NCBI RefSeq assembly: GCF_022829465.1
Contig: NZ_JAKSXZ010000092.1
Span: 62,001-126,000 of the forward strand
Reading direction: 5' to 3'
DNA from: Methylobacterium sp. J-067
GTDB taxonomy: Bacteria; Pseudomonadota; Alphaproteobacteria; Rhizobiales; Beijerinckiaceae
DNA length: 64,000 nt
In this document: piece after piece, positions 53,691-62,826 of the stretch
Layout: the number at the start of each line of letters is the position of its first letter
How positions within the stretch are numbered: the first letter of the stretch is position 1
Notes under the pieces: model-generated
Told to the model about the DNA's origin: nothing
The model's input: the letters and a program-made list of their open reading frames with translations, nothing else
Databases searched by the model: none
Position numbers and translations under genes: made by a program

Positions 53691-54623
53691 ATGACAAATG
53701 ATCACGTGCTCTCGGGCGCGAACGAGCCCGGCCGCCCGCACGAGCCGCCAGGCTTGCAGGTTCGCGCCCGGGTCGAGCGTCCGCGCCGGAATAAGGACGG
53801 CCTCGTCCTCGAGCTTCAACCCGTCGATCCCGACCGTACCGGACGGCTTCACGCCTTCCTCTCCGGCGACCTCATCCGCCAGATTCAGGACGCGACCGGC
53901 ATCCTGCTCGATCCCAGTGCCATCTTGGGCGAACACGAACTCAAGCTGACCTTCGTGGCCGAGCCGCTGGGGAACCTCACCGCGGGGGTCGCCGGCTTCG
54001 TGCGCGACGCCTTCCTGACGGGATGGGCCGAGCAGGACGCTGTGGTTCGGGATGGCCTGGAAGCCGACTATCTGTGGGTCCGGCAGCACGACCTGCCGAT
54101 CCCGCGCCGGCTCCGGCGGGTGTTCCTAATCGAGCCGGATGACGGCGCTCAGCACCCGCTGGTCAATGCCCTCGCCCATTGGTGGGATCAGGGCGCCATC
54201 GAGCTGATCCGACATCCGATCGCGTTCGAGCAGCCGGGCTCGGTCGCCGCGCTTCGGCATGCGTTCGATTGTGCGATCGATCAGTACGAGTGGGGTTCCC
54301 TGGACGTGGTGGTCGTGGACCCGGGCTGTGGGTTCGCGTTCCGCGAGCTGTCGGACGACGGGCTGATGCGTCAGGTCGCCGTTTTGCCGGTGCCGGTGAT
54401 CACGCGCCGCGCGTCGTCGCCGACGCTGCTCGACGGCTTGGCCCACCGCTGTTTCGATCACCCGGACGAGATCCTGGCCTTCCTCGCCGGCATCCTTCGG
54501 CAGGAGCTGCGGATGGCCGACCGGGCGCGGCTCAATGCGATCGCCGAACTGATCGAGGCGATCCCCAAGCCCACGCGCAAGGCGAAGACGCCGCACGGCA
54601 AGCCCGGGCCGCTGTTCGACTGA
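53691..54623 (+). CDS. divergent exonuclease VII large-subunit paralogue (cassette 2)
   Basis: A 310-residue homologue of the protein at 20785, sharing near-identical blocks such as RRLRRVFLIEPDDGA, GAIELIRHP and FEQPGSVAALRHAFDCAIDQ. As in copy 1, the positions of the XseA catalytic Asp, Arg and GHETD motif are substituted (GCGFAFREL, ITRRASSP), so it is predicted to be inactive. It starts 201 bases after the TrwC-type relaxase and has a leader related to that of cassette 1. Confidence 0.6.
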   Translation: MTNDHVLSGANEPGRPHEPPGLQVRARVERPRRNKDGLVLELQPVDPDRTGRLHAFLSGDLIRQIQDATGILLDPSAILGEHELKLTFVAEPLGNLTAGVAGFVRDAFLTGWAEQDAVVRDGLEADYLWVRQHDLPIPRRLRRVFLIEPDDGAQHPLVNALAHWWDQGAIELIRHPIAFEQPGSVAALRHAFDCAIDQYEWGSLDVVVVDPGCGFAFRELSDDGLMRQVAVLPVPVITRRASSPTLLDGLAHRCFDHPDEILAFLAGILRQELRMADRARLNAIAELIEAIPKPTRKAKTPHGKPGPLFD

Positions 54624-54700
54624 CGCCACCCTCGACGATCCGGCCGCCGGCATGCTGGCCGCCGGACCACTGCCCCATCCCGACCTAAGCGAAAGACACC

Positions 54701-56128
54701 GTGCGACACCACAGATTCTTCCATACGACCCGTGGGGGGCCTGTACCCCCAGCTCACCCGGGGGATGTCCGTCCTGCCCCCATCCCGATGGACGATGCAC
54801 AGTCGGCCCGGCCCGCCGACGAGGTCCGCGAGCTGCGCGACCTTCTTGGCTGGCTGCGCCAGCGCCTGCGTGGCGAGTACACGGTGCGGGCCAGCGTACT
54901 GACCGTCGAGCCTCTCGGGTCCGACGGTCACCTGCTGCTGCTCGGCGAGGCCGATCCCGGCGGCGGCGGCGAGCCGCCCCGGCTCAAGGTTTGGCTCGCC
55001 GCGGCCGACTTCGCCGCCTTCCGGGATGCGATCGGCGAAGCCCTCGATCCAGCTGCCCTGGTGAACAGGCGGATCGTGGTTAGGCTGCAGACCAGCCTGC
55101 GCCAGCGCTACGGGCGCGGGGCTGGGGTGCAGGCCCGGGTCACCGCCGTGATCTCGGTCGACGCGGTGTCGATCGACGGCGAGATCGAGCGCGAGCGGAC
55201 GCTCCAGCGCCTACGGCGCGAGGGGCGCCGCTTCGGCCCCGGGACATGGGTGGAGCAGGAGGATCCACGCCATGTTGTGCTGATCGCCGCCGAGTTCGGC
55301 GATGCCCGTCGCGACGTCGAGCACGTCCTGCGCCCGCTTGAGGAGAACGGCCTGATCCAGCTCCATAGGATCTGGGCGACGTTCGAGGGACCGTCGGCGG
55401 AGCGCTCGTTGAGCGAGGCGTTCGCCCGAGCGGGCGAGCTGCACCGCGAGCACGGCCTGTCGGCGACCCTGGTATGCCGAGGGGGCGGTCCGGTCGAGGG
55501 GTTCCAGGCCCTCAACGCCTACGCGACGGTGCGCGCGGCCACCAGGGTTCCGAACCTCGTCGCCGGACTCGGCCATGCCGGGACGCCGCTCACCGCCCTA
55601 GACGCGGTCGCGTCGCGATCGGAGCCGACCCCGACGGCCGCGGCGATGCTGGTGCGCCGACTCGTCGAGGCCACCGGTGTGCGGGCCGACCGCGCGCTCG
55701 CGGCGTTCGACGCCACCCTCGCGGAGGATCTCGAGGCGGCCGGGCGCATCGCCTTGGCGGAGGCCTTGCAGGGCTTCGCTGCGAGCCTGGGCGATCTCGC
55801 GGAGCTCGCCGATCGGCGGCTGCGACAGCTTAATCGGGGCGTGGAGCGCAGCCTGCTGACCGGCCTCGCCGCGGCAGCTGGCATGGCGACCGGCGCGACG
55901 GCCGAGATTGAGCCGTCCGCCCCTCCCGTCGAGGTGCTCGGCTTCGGCGACGGAGATGACGACGAGGACCCACCCTGGGAACCGGGGTGGGCGCTGGTGA
56001 CGGCGGCCGACACCGGCCTCGTCATTGAGCGCTATCGAGAGCTCAAGTCCCACATGCCGCTATTCCTGCACTTCCGCGACGGGACGATCTTCGTCCGGGT
56101 CGTGCCGACCTTCGTCACCTACAACTGA
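54701..56128 (+). CDS. exonuclease VII large subunit-like protein (cassette 2)
   Basis: A 475-residue XseA-like protein of exactly the same length as the one at 21796. The start is GTG in the context GTGCGACACCAC, matching ATGCGACACCAC in copy 1. It keeps RRDVEHVL, CRGGG, GHAGT and SEPTPTAAA, the coiled coil and the C-terminal FRDGTIFVRVV end. As in copy 1, the Asp of the canonical GHETD is Thr. Identity with copy 1 is high in the catalytic part and lower in the N-terminal 40 residues and near residue 400. Confidence 0.72.
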   Translation: MRHHRFFHTTRGGPVPPAHPGDVRPAPIPMDDAQSARPADEVRELRDLLGWLRQRLRGEYTVRASVLTVEPLGSDGHLLLLGEADPGGGGEPPRLKVWLAAADFAAFRDAIGEALDPAALVNRRIVVRLQTSLRQRYGRGAGVQARVTAVISVDAVSIDGEIERERTLQRLRREGRRFGPGTWVEQEDPRHVVLIAAEFGDARRDVEHVLRPLEENGLIQLHRIWATFEGPSAERSLSEAFARAGELHREHGLSATLVCRGGGPVEGFQALNAYATVRAATRVPNLVAGLGHAGTPLTALDAVASRSEPTPTAAAMLVRRLVEATGVRADRALAAFDATLAEDLEAAGRIALAEALQGFAASLGDLAELADRRLRQLNRGVERSLLTGLAAAAGMATGATAEIEPSAPPVEVLGFGDGDDDEDPPWEPGWALVTAADTGLVIERYRELKSHMPLFLHFRDGTIFVRVVPTFVTYN

Positions 56129-56150
56129 TCATATATCGAGGAGTTAGACC

Positions 56151-56342
56151 ATGACCAAGACCCGCTCACCCGAGACGCCGAGCTTCCTGACGGCAGTCCG
56201 GCGCATCGAGGCGCTGACCCAGGAGATCCAGAAGGATGGCTTGGCAGCCTTCGAGAAGGCCGAGGCCGCCTATGTCGAGGTGCAGGACCTGCGCGCCGTG
56301 CTGAACGCCCGGATCGCTGACCTACGCCGCCGGTCGGCATAG
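56151..56342 (+). CDS. exonuclease VII small subunit-like protein (cassette 2)
   Basis: A 63-residue XseB-like helical hairpin, 53 of 63 residues identical to the copy at 23246, with the core FLTAVRRIEALTQEI and AAYVEVQDLRAVL. It starts 22 bases after the XseA-like stop, the same spacing as cassette 1, behind GAGGAG. A 16-bp hairpin follows it. Confidence 0.68.
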   Translation: MTKTRSPETPSFLTAVRRIEALTQEIQKDGLAAFEKAEAAYVEVQDLRAVLNARIADLRRRSA

Positions 56343-56353
56343 CCCGAGGATCC

Positions 56354-56389
56354 GCGCCACCGCCGATGCCATCGCATCGGCGGTGGCGC
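56354..56389 (+). terminator. strong hairpin ending cassette 2
   Basis: GCGCCACCGCCGATGC (56354-56369) and GCATCGGCGGTGGCGC (56374-56389) pair perfectly over 16 bases with a CATC loop, 11 bases after the last stop. There is no T run. An imperfect version lies after cassette 1. Confidence 0.7.
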
Positions 56390-57100
56390 CTGAGGGAACA
56401 CATCCGCGGCGCCCGTCGCGGAAGCCGCCTCGGGAGAGGCATGGGTACCGATCCAAACCCCGGAAGGGCCGATTACTTCTGCCTTGGACAAAGCGTGCAG
56501 CTATGGTCGGACGCGTCGCCTAAAAACGCCGTTCCGGACATGCTCTTGTTGGAACGGATGACAATCTTCGAGAGCCACCGGCCGTATCGGGAATTGGCAG
56601 ACGCAAATGCGGACGGACTGATTGCGACCCAACCCGGACGCGTGAGCAGCCATCCGCCTCTCCTAAAAGCAGCCATTAGGCGGTCCCTCAGCTGCCCCTG
56701 CCTGATGTCACAAACTGTACCTAGTGCTCTGACGCCGACAAAACGTGCACAGACTAACTTGGTTTTCCAAGCCATATCAGCGCGTTAGCGAGCTAGCACG
56801 TGGTGCGTTCGTTCGCGTCTATGCAGTAGCTCGATGCTCAAACCGGGAGTAGCGAATGTATCCTTTTCTCCAAGCATCGAGCAATGCTGCCTGCGTGATG
56901 AGGGTCATTCCCAGCTCGATCCCTAACGATAATGCGCTCTCGGGAGAACACACCCTGTCCCGCAATCCCTTGATTAGAAAAACTTCAGATTTGAACTGCT
57001 GTAAATGTGTGATTTTTAGCACTTTTCTGGCTTGATCGCTTAGTTGTGAACGTCGATGACGTCGGTACTGCGCCGCTTATGGCGCGTGCCTGCGTGATTC
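56390..57100. other. intergenic region with a shared cassette tail
   Basis: At 56441-56469 the sequence repeats the block found after cassette 1. A frame from there shows no domain. The last 250 bases are AT-richer and probably carry the TonB-receptor promoter; no Fur- or RirA-type box was recognised with confidence. Confidence 0.4.
56819..57022 (-). CDS. possible small protein, hypothetical
   Basis: A 67-residue frame (starts MLKITHLQQFKSEVF) with balanced composition, unlike the Arg-rich shadows elsewhere. It is divergent from the TonB receptor and has no neighbour on its strand. No ribosome site stands out and no family is recognised, so it may be chance. Confidence 0.25.
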   Translation of the reverse strand: MLKITHLQQFKSEVFLIKGLRDRVCSPESALSLGIELGMTLITQAALLDAWRKGYIRYSRFEHRATA

Positions 57101-59329
57101 ATGTCCAATCGCTTCTCGCTCCTCCCTATCCTCCTCGCTTCCACCGCTCTCGCCAGTCCAGTGGCGGCACAGGAAGCCGTTCAACTCAATGAACTATCGG
57201 TTGTGGCAGCTGCGCCAGGCAACTCCTATCCAGTCCCTAGTCCGGGCGGACTCAATCTCAGCGCAGGCGATGGTGGCACGGCTGCCACCAGTGGAGGTGG
57301 CGGCGGGCCCTCCGGGGTCACCGGCTATACCGCTCGCGTTTCTACGGCCGCGACGAAGACCAACACGCCCCTGATCGAGGCCCCACAGTCGGTTTCGGTG
57401 GTCACCCGCGAACAGCTCAACGACAGGAACGTCCAGACTTTCACCGACGCAATCAACTACGTTCCCGGCGCTATCTCCGCCCGGTCCGGCTTCGACCCGC
57501 GCTTCGACCAGATCTTCATCCGCGGCTTCGATGTTCTGACGAATCAAGGCATCTACCGTGATGGTCTACGGGTGATCGGCAGCGGCTTCGCCTATCCGAA
57601 GAGTGAACCTTATGGCGCCGAAGCGGTAACCATCCTGCGTGGCCCGGCCTCGGGCCTGTACGGCCTTGGCTCGCCCGGCGGTATCCTCGATATCACGAGC
57701 AAGCGTCCCGTTTTCGTGCCGTTCGGCGAGGTGCAGTTCCAGGCCGGCAGCTTCGACCGCTACCAGGGCAACTTCGACTTCGGCGGTCCGGTGGCGGGCT
57801 CGGACGGCACGATGGCCTATCGCCTGACCGGCGTGCGGCGCGAAGCGGGGACCTTTATCGGGCTCGGTACGAACAATGATCAGTTCAACATCGCCCCGGC
57901 CTTCACTTGGAAGCCGTCGGCCGACACGACCTTCACGCTGCTCAGCGAATTCCAGATCACCAACACCCCGGCAACGACGTTCTTCTACAACCAACCGGGC
58001 TTCCGGGCGACGAACTACTACATGGGCGATCCGCGCTTTGCCGGCCTTGACCAGACTCAGTACAGGATCGGCTACGCCTTCGAACATAAGTTCACCCCCG
58101 ACCTGATCTTCCGCCAAAACTTCCGGCATTACGGCCTGAACCTGAGCGCGAAGTACGTGGACATCTCATCCTTCAATGCCGACGGCGTCACCGCCGCCCG
58201 CGACAATGGGTATCTGAAAGCCGGCCTCGTGCAGCAGACGCTGGACAACCAGCTGGAAGCCCGCTTCGCCACCGGCCCGATCGCCCATACCGCAGTTGCA
58301 GGCGTGGACTATGCCCGTTACAGCCTGACCAGCCGGTTCGGAAGTTACTTTGGCGATAGTACCGCCGTGCCGGACCTAAACCTCATCACCCGGAACTACG
58401 GCCAACAGTTCATCGCCACACCGCCCTTGGGGGATGCCTCTCGCCAGACACAGGACCAGGTCGGCGTCTACCTGCAGGACCAAGCGAAGTTCGGTGATTT
58501 TATCCTGACCCTGAACGGTCGCCATGACTGGGTCTTCCAAGACACCTACGCGACACCTGCCAGTGCGGTGTCGTCTCAGAACGACTCCGCATTCACCGGC
58601 CGCGTCGGCCTCGGCTACATTCTCGCTCCCGGCCTCGTGCCCTATGCCAGCTATGCCACGACGTTCACGCCGCAGGTCGGCTTCAACCGTAGCGGCCAAG
58701 CGTTCAAGTCAGCGACCGGCGACCAGCTCGAGGCAGGGGTGAAGTATCTGATCCCCGGTACGAACATCCAGACCGCCTTCGCCGGCTTCGAGATCAATCA
58801 GTCGAGCATCCTGATACCGGACTCGGCCAACCTTGCCTTCCAGACCGCAGGCGGCGCCGTACGGTCGAAGGGTTTTGAGGCGGAAGCGACCGCGAACCTT
58901 GCTCCGGGCACGAACCTCACCATCGCCTATACGCATGTCGATATCAGGTTCGTGAACTCAATCGACTCCACCGGTCAGTCGATTGCCGGAAACCTAGTCT
59001 CAGGCATCCCTCAAGACACCTATGCCTCATTCCTGACCTACGCGTTTCCGCCGTCCTCGCCGTTGCGCGGACTGCAAATCGGCGGCGGTATCCGCTACAT
59101 TGGTGCGAGCTACGCAGACGATCAGAATACGGTACGCAACACTGCCGTCACGCTCTACGATGCGCTTGTCGCCTATGATTTCGCTGCGCTTGATCCTAAG
59201 TACAAGGGCTTCCGTGCACAGCTTAATGGTTACAACATTTTTGACCGGAACTTCCAAACCTGTTCGTTTGGCTTCTGTAACCGCAATCAGCCAGCTACAG
59301 TCATTGGTAGTCTTATCTATCGGTGGTAA
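57101..59329 (+). CDS. TonB-dependent siderophore receptor
   Basis: A 742-residue outer-membrane receptor: signal peptide 1-23 (PVAAQ), a Gly-rich linker near 45-75, a plug domain (about 85-215: APQSVSVVTREQLNDRN, ILRGPASGLYGLGSPGG) and a 22-strand barrel ending in aromatic RW. The plug pattern is that of ferrichrome- and catecholate-type receptors; the ligand is not readable. An ABC exporter-like and a PepSY protein follow within 5 kb, suggesting an iron-acquisition block. Confidence 0.92.
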   Translation: MSNRFSLLPILLASTALASPVAAQEAVQLNELSVVAAAPGNSYPVPSPGGLNLSAGDGGTAATSGGGGGPSGVTGYTARVSTAATKTNTPLIEAPQSVSVVTREQLNDRNVQTFTDAINYVPGAISARSGFDPRFDQIFIRGFDVLTNQGIYRDGLRVIGSGFAYPKSEPYGAEAVTILRGPASGLYGLGSPGGILDITSKRPVFVPFGEVQFQAGSFDRYQGNFDFGGPVAGSDGTMAYRLTGVRREAGTFIGLGTNNDQFNIAPAFTWKPSADTTFTLLSEFQITNTPATTFFYNQPGFRATNYYMGDPRFAGLDQTQYRIGYAFEHKFTPDLIFRQNFRHYGLNLSAKYVDISSFNADGVTAARDNGYLKAGLVQQTLDNQLEARFATGPIAHTAVAGVDYARYSLTSRFGSYFGDSTAVPDLNLITRNYGQQFIATPPLGDASRQTQDQVGVYLQDQAKFGDFILTLNGRHDWVFQDTYATPASAVSSQNDSAFTGRVGLGYILAPGLVPYASYATTFTPQVGFNRSGQAFKSATGDQLEAGVKYLIPGTNIQTAFAGFEINQSSILIPDSANLAFQTAGGAVRSKGFEAEATANLAPGTNLTIAYTHVDIRFVNSIDSTGQSIAGNLVSGIPQDTYASFLTYAFPPSSPLRGLQIGGGIRYIGASYADDQNTVRNTAVTLYDALVAYDFAALDPKYKGFRAQLNGYNIFDRNFQTCSFGFCNRNQPATVIGSLIYRW

Positions 59330-59359
59330 GCGGTTTCGCCGATCATCAAATGATCAGGC

Positions 59360-59719
59360 GTGGATTCAATCAACGAACAGAACAACCGCGACCCGCGTGA
59401 TGGCGGGTCGCCGTGGAATCAAAGCAAATTTGAGCCAACTGTGCGCGAGATCGATCTGACCCCAAGCTATCAAGACGCTTTGCGTCTCGCAAAGCTCCGT
59501 ATCCAGGCGAAGAGCCTGGGACTGAGACTATCGAAGTCGCGCTGGCATCAGCCATACCTTAGAAACCGCGGCGGCTTGGTTATTCTGGATAGCCAAGACA
59601 CAATTGTCGCAGGTGCTGGCTACAGCCTTGATCTCGCCTCCGTCGAAAAGATCCTTTCAGTGATGGCGGATCAAATGCCGCAATCAATGCTGCAATTGAG
59701 CGAGCGTATGGACCGATAA
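59360..59719 (+). CDS. hypothetical protein downstream of the TonB receptor
   Basis: A 119-residue soluble protein starting at GTG, 30 bases after the receptor stop on the same strand. It has a basic middle (AKLRIQAKSLGLRLSKSRWH) and a short strand-turn-strand end (GGLVILDSQDTIVAGAGYSL). Composition is protein-like but no family is recognised. Confidence 0.5.
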   Translation: MDSINEQNNRDPRDGGSPWNQSKFEPTVREIDLTPSYQDALRLAKLRIQAKSLGLRLSKSRWHQPYLRNRGGLVILDSQDTIVAGAGYSLDLASVEKILSVMADQMPQSMLQLSERMDR

Positions 59720-59973
59720 GAACTCAAACTGCAGATAAACCTTGCCACTGATAGAACGACCTTTCGGGCCGGAGAGGGGTTGTGAGTGGGCGGAGTGACA
59801 ATGTCCGCTTTGATGCCACGATTCCTCGGAAGCGGACGGGAAGAAATCCACCCCCAGCAGTCATTCCGCGTCCGACCCATACCAGCCGCCCGGGTAACTA
59901 ACGCGGGTTCCAGTAACCAGACATTCTGAAGGTACCTGATAGGGGTAGGGGATCAACGGCGAAGGAGCGGCGC

Positions 59974-60276
59974 GTGCCTTTTCTGCTTCCCGAAACAGAA
60001 CGCCCAAGCTTCAAACAGCGCACAAAGTGGGGGGCGATGGCACTATTTGCCTTGGCAGGCGCGCTACTGTTATGCTGGTACACTGTAAGAGTTGGCGACA
60101 AAAACTGGAAAAGCGCGACCTCAGCGTTGAGTTACCAGAATAGTTGGCCTCCGGCTTGGCGACAATTCGGCTGTGCACTATCGGCAACGTTGCCTTCCTT
60201 CTGTAGCATCATCAGTTTCTGGAAAGCCATCCGCCCATTCACGCCGAGGATGCGCGGCGACGGCAATTCGACTTGA
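59974..60276 (+). CDS. possible small membrane protein
   Basis: A 100-residue frame from GTG with one hydrophobic helix (AMALFALAGALLLCWYTVRV, about 21-40) and a C-terminal part that looks less protein-like after residue 50. It may be a truncated gene. No neighbour or ribosome site strengthens it. Confidence 0.3.
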   Translation: MPFLLPETERPSFKQRTKWGAMALFALAGALLLCWYTVRVGDKNWKSATSALSYQNSWPPAWRQFGCALSATLPSFCSIISFWKAIRPFTPRMRGDGNST

Positions 60277-60351
60277 GTGGTTGCGCCGCTTTCGACCCAG
60301 GGTATTCAAATTTCACCGCTTTTGAACTATCCGGAAGCGGACATCGAAGCG

Positions 60352-60750
60352 TCAAATCACCCGCTTGTTGGAAATCGCCTCTTCAACTTTTGGCGCAGCT
60401 TTGTTTCGAAACCAATCGATCATCCTGCGAACATCAGCTTCTGTCGTGGCAGAAACATTTGCATCGATGAGTTCAGCGCTGGCTTGCGCCATCGCGATCA
60501 AGATGCGTGCCGCCTCTGGGACGTACGGTAGATCGTTTTGGTTATCATGGCGTGAGCGGATAATTTGGTATCGAATGTTTTCGGGATAAGTCCACGCGCT
60601 GACGAGCATTTCATAGACGCTCACATCTTGCCCGGCCAGGACGGTGCTCGCGTCTCGATCAGTCTCAGAGTAGCCGCAAGCCTCGATCCGTTCGCATGTA
60701 TCGATGGCTGCGCTCATCATATCGCGGATCAAATTCCAGTCGGTCTTCAT
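60352..60750 (-). CDS. DUF2513-like hypothetical protein
   Basis: A 132-residue protein whose start MKTDWNLIRDMM resembles the conserved beginning of DUF2513 proteins (MKRDxDLIRxIL). An internal ATG at 60750 with GGAGGGATC upstream is chosen over one at 60849. The middle has helices with RHDNQNDLPYVPEAARILIA. DUF2513 genes are scattered in phages and genomic islands and have no known function. Confidence 0.55.
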   Translation of the reverse strand: MKTDWNLIRDMMSAAIDTCERIEACGYSETDRDASTVLAGQDVSVYEMLVSAWTYPENIRYQIIRSRHDNQNDLPYVPEAARILIAMAQASAELIDANVSATTEADVRRMIDWFRNKAAPKVEEAISNKRVI

Positions 60751-60867
60751 GATCCCTCCGAACGGTTCGCTCGGCAGCTTACCTCGAACTTTGGCGCAAA
60801 GCGGACTGGCGAAAATCCACCCAGAGCAGATCTCCTGCTTGCGACCCAACTTGGGCGAAGAAGTCCA

Positions 60868-62508
60868 TCAAGGTGATGCCCGTAAGCTGACCACCTGATC
60901 GTTGGGCCGGATAATCGAGGTTCGATGCGTGACGGCCACGATGGTTAAACGGTCGGCAAGGTCGCGCAGACCGTCCATGATCTGCCGCTCGGTGTCGTCG
61001 TCGAGGGCCGAACTTGCCTCGTCGAGGACGAGGATCGCGGGGTCGCTGTAAAGGGCGCGGGCGATGGCGATGCGCTGGCGCTCGCCGCCCGAGAGCTTGA
61101 GCCCGCGCTCACCAACCACGGTCTCGAACCCCTCCGGCATGGCGTCGATGCGTGCAAGGATAGAGGCCTGCGCGGCGGCATCGCGTAGGCGCGTCGCGTC
61201 GAACGAACGGCCGAGCACGATGTTAGCACGGAGCGTGTCGTTGAGCAGGGTCACGTCTTGCGGCACCACGGCGACATGGGTGAACCATTCGGCGCGGCTC
61301 ACCCGGGCGAGGTCGGTGCCATCGGCAAGGATGCGGCCCGCCTCCGGCTGCAGCCCCTTTAGGAGCAGCCGCAGGACGGTCGACTTACCCGATCCGGTCT
61401 CACCGGTGATGAAGGTCGGTGTTCCGCGCACCGCAACGAAACTGACGGCTGAGACGCCTCGTCCGTTCGCATAGCGAAAGTCGACATCCTCGAAGGCGAT
61501 CGCTCCTTGCGACGGCCGGTAAGGCAAGGGCTCCGCCGGCTCCTGCTCCTCGGGTGCCATCCACATCGCCGCCAGGGGGCGGAAGCGGGCGGCGGCCTCC
61601 ACCGACTCCTTGATTGCCATACCAATCAGGTGGAAGGGCTCGTTCAATTGGATTAGCAGCGTGTTGAATAGCACGATGCCACCGATGGAGATCGCTCCAG
61701 CGTCGTAGCGCGGCACCAGGATCAGGACGGTGACGGCTAGTTGCAGGGCGGCCGCAACGCCTAGGACCGCGCAGAAGCCGCTGCTCACCAAGGCATAGCG
61801 CCGCCAGTGCGCGAAGCTTTCGCCGGCGCTTGCAGCAAAACGCTCGGCGATCCAGCTCTCGCCCCGCGTCTGGCGCAAGGTGTCGATGACCGCGACGGCG
61901 TTGCCAACCAGCTGTGCGTTCGCCTGGCTGCTCGCCATCGCCCCATCGAGGGACGGCTTCACGCGGCCGATGCGGACGTAGTCGAGCCAGATTACCACAG
62001 CCCCGTAGGCCAGCACGACCAGCGCAATATCCCAGCTGACAAGATTGCCGAGCAGAGCCACGCTGACCAGGATTTGCATGCTGCCCGGCAGCAGCCCCCC
62101 GAGCGCGAGTTGCGTGACGAGGTTCAGGGTCTGGGTGCCTTGCTGGCGCGCGGTGCCGATCTCAGCGGCGTTGTGCGTGAGGAAGAAGGCGGGCGTCTTG
62201 TGGAGGAGGCGCGTGAAGAAGGCCGTGCTGGCGATGAAGGAAAGGCGTTCGGCGCAGAGGAAGATGAGGAAGCGAGCCCCGTAAGCGAACGCCTTCGCGC
62301 AGCCGAACAGCAGCGCGTAGAGAAGTAGGAGGCGCAAAGCGCCAGCGCGATCGACGCCGTGTGTGAGTTCATCAATGGCTCGCGCGAATAGGTAAGGCGC
62401 AGCGATCCCCGCAAGCGCGCCGACCGAGGTTGCCGCAATGACCACGATCGTCGTTATGCGATCGTCCTGCCAATATGACCTTAGCAGTGGATTTATAATC
62501 GGGATCAT
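60868..62508 (-). CDS. ABC transporter, fused permease and ATPase
   Basis: A 546-residue half-transporter of the exporter type: six membrane helices in residues 1-310, then an ATPase with Walker A TGETGSGKST (about 369-378), signature LSGGERQRIA, Walker B ILVLDEASSALDD and H-loop VTHRTS. Its place between a siderophore receptor and a PepSY protein suggests siderophore export or uptake, as in IrtA/B or PvdE-like half-transporters. Substrate is inferred, not shown. Confidence 0.88.
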   Translation of the reverse strand: MIPIINPLLRSYWQDDRITTIVVIAATSVGALAGIAAPYLFARAIDELTHGVDRAGALRLLLLYALLFGCAKAFAYGARFLIFLCAERLSFIASTAFFTRLLHKTPAFFLTHNAAEIGTARQQGTQTLNLVTQLALGGLLPGSMQILVSVALLGNLVSWDIALVVLAYGAVVIWLDYVRIGRVKPSLDGAMASSQANAQLVGNAVAVIDTLRQTRGESWIAERFAASAGESFAHWRRYALVSSGFCAVLGVAAALQLAVTVLILVPRYDAGAISIGGIVLFNTLLIQLNEPFHLIGMAIKESVEAAARFRPLAAMWMAPEEQEPAEPLPYRPSQGAIAFEDVDFRYANGRGVSAVSFVAVRGTPTFITGETGSGKSTVLRLLLKGLQPEAGRILADGTDLARVSRAEWFTHVAVVPQDVTLLNDTLRANIVLGRSFDATRLRDAAAQASILARIDAMPEGFETVVGERGLKLSGGERQRIAIARALYSDPAILVLDEASSALDDDTERQIMDGLRDLADRLTIVAVTHRTSIIRPNDQVVSLRASP

Positions 62509-62826
62509 TTAGATATACGAACTTTCATATATATTTTTAGAAAAAAATTCGAAGATTATATAATCGGTCTTGCCTAAGTTGCACGTATTGACGGTCACGC
62601 CAGCGTTTCCGCATATGTGCCGGAGAGCAAGCAGGCGAAAATCTTACCCCAAGGTGTCCTCACGGTAGAGACCCATGCCGGGAATGCAGTTCGTAATAAG
62701 AAACTCCCGGAAGCAGTTATCCCACGAGCGCACACAGTCGTGGATAACTGACAATCGGCTGATGTAGCATTACAATCGATATAATATCTCTATGTATTCC
62801 GGTGATTCATCCCAAATAAGCTAAAA
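62509..62826. other. AT-rich intergenic region
   Basis: The 318 bases between two minus-strand genes are strikingly AT-rich at 62510-62570 (TATATATTTTTAGAAAAAAA-like). They probably hold the ABC transporter promoter. No gene is seen. Confidence 0.45.
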
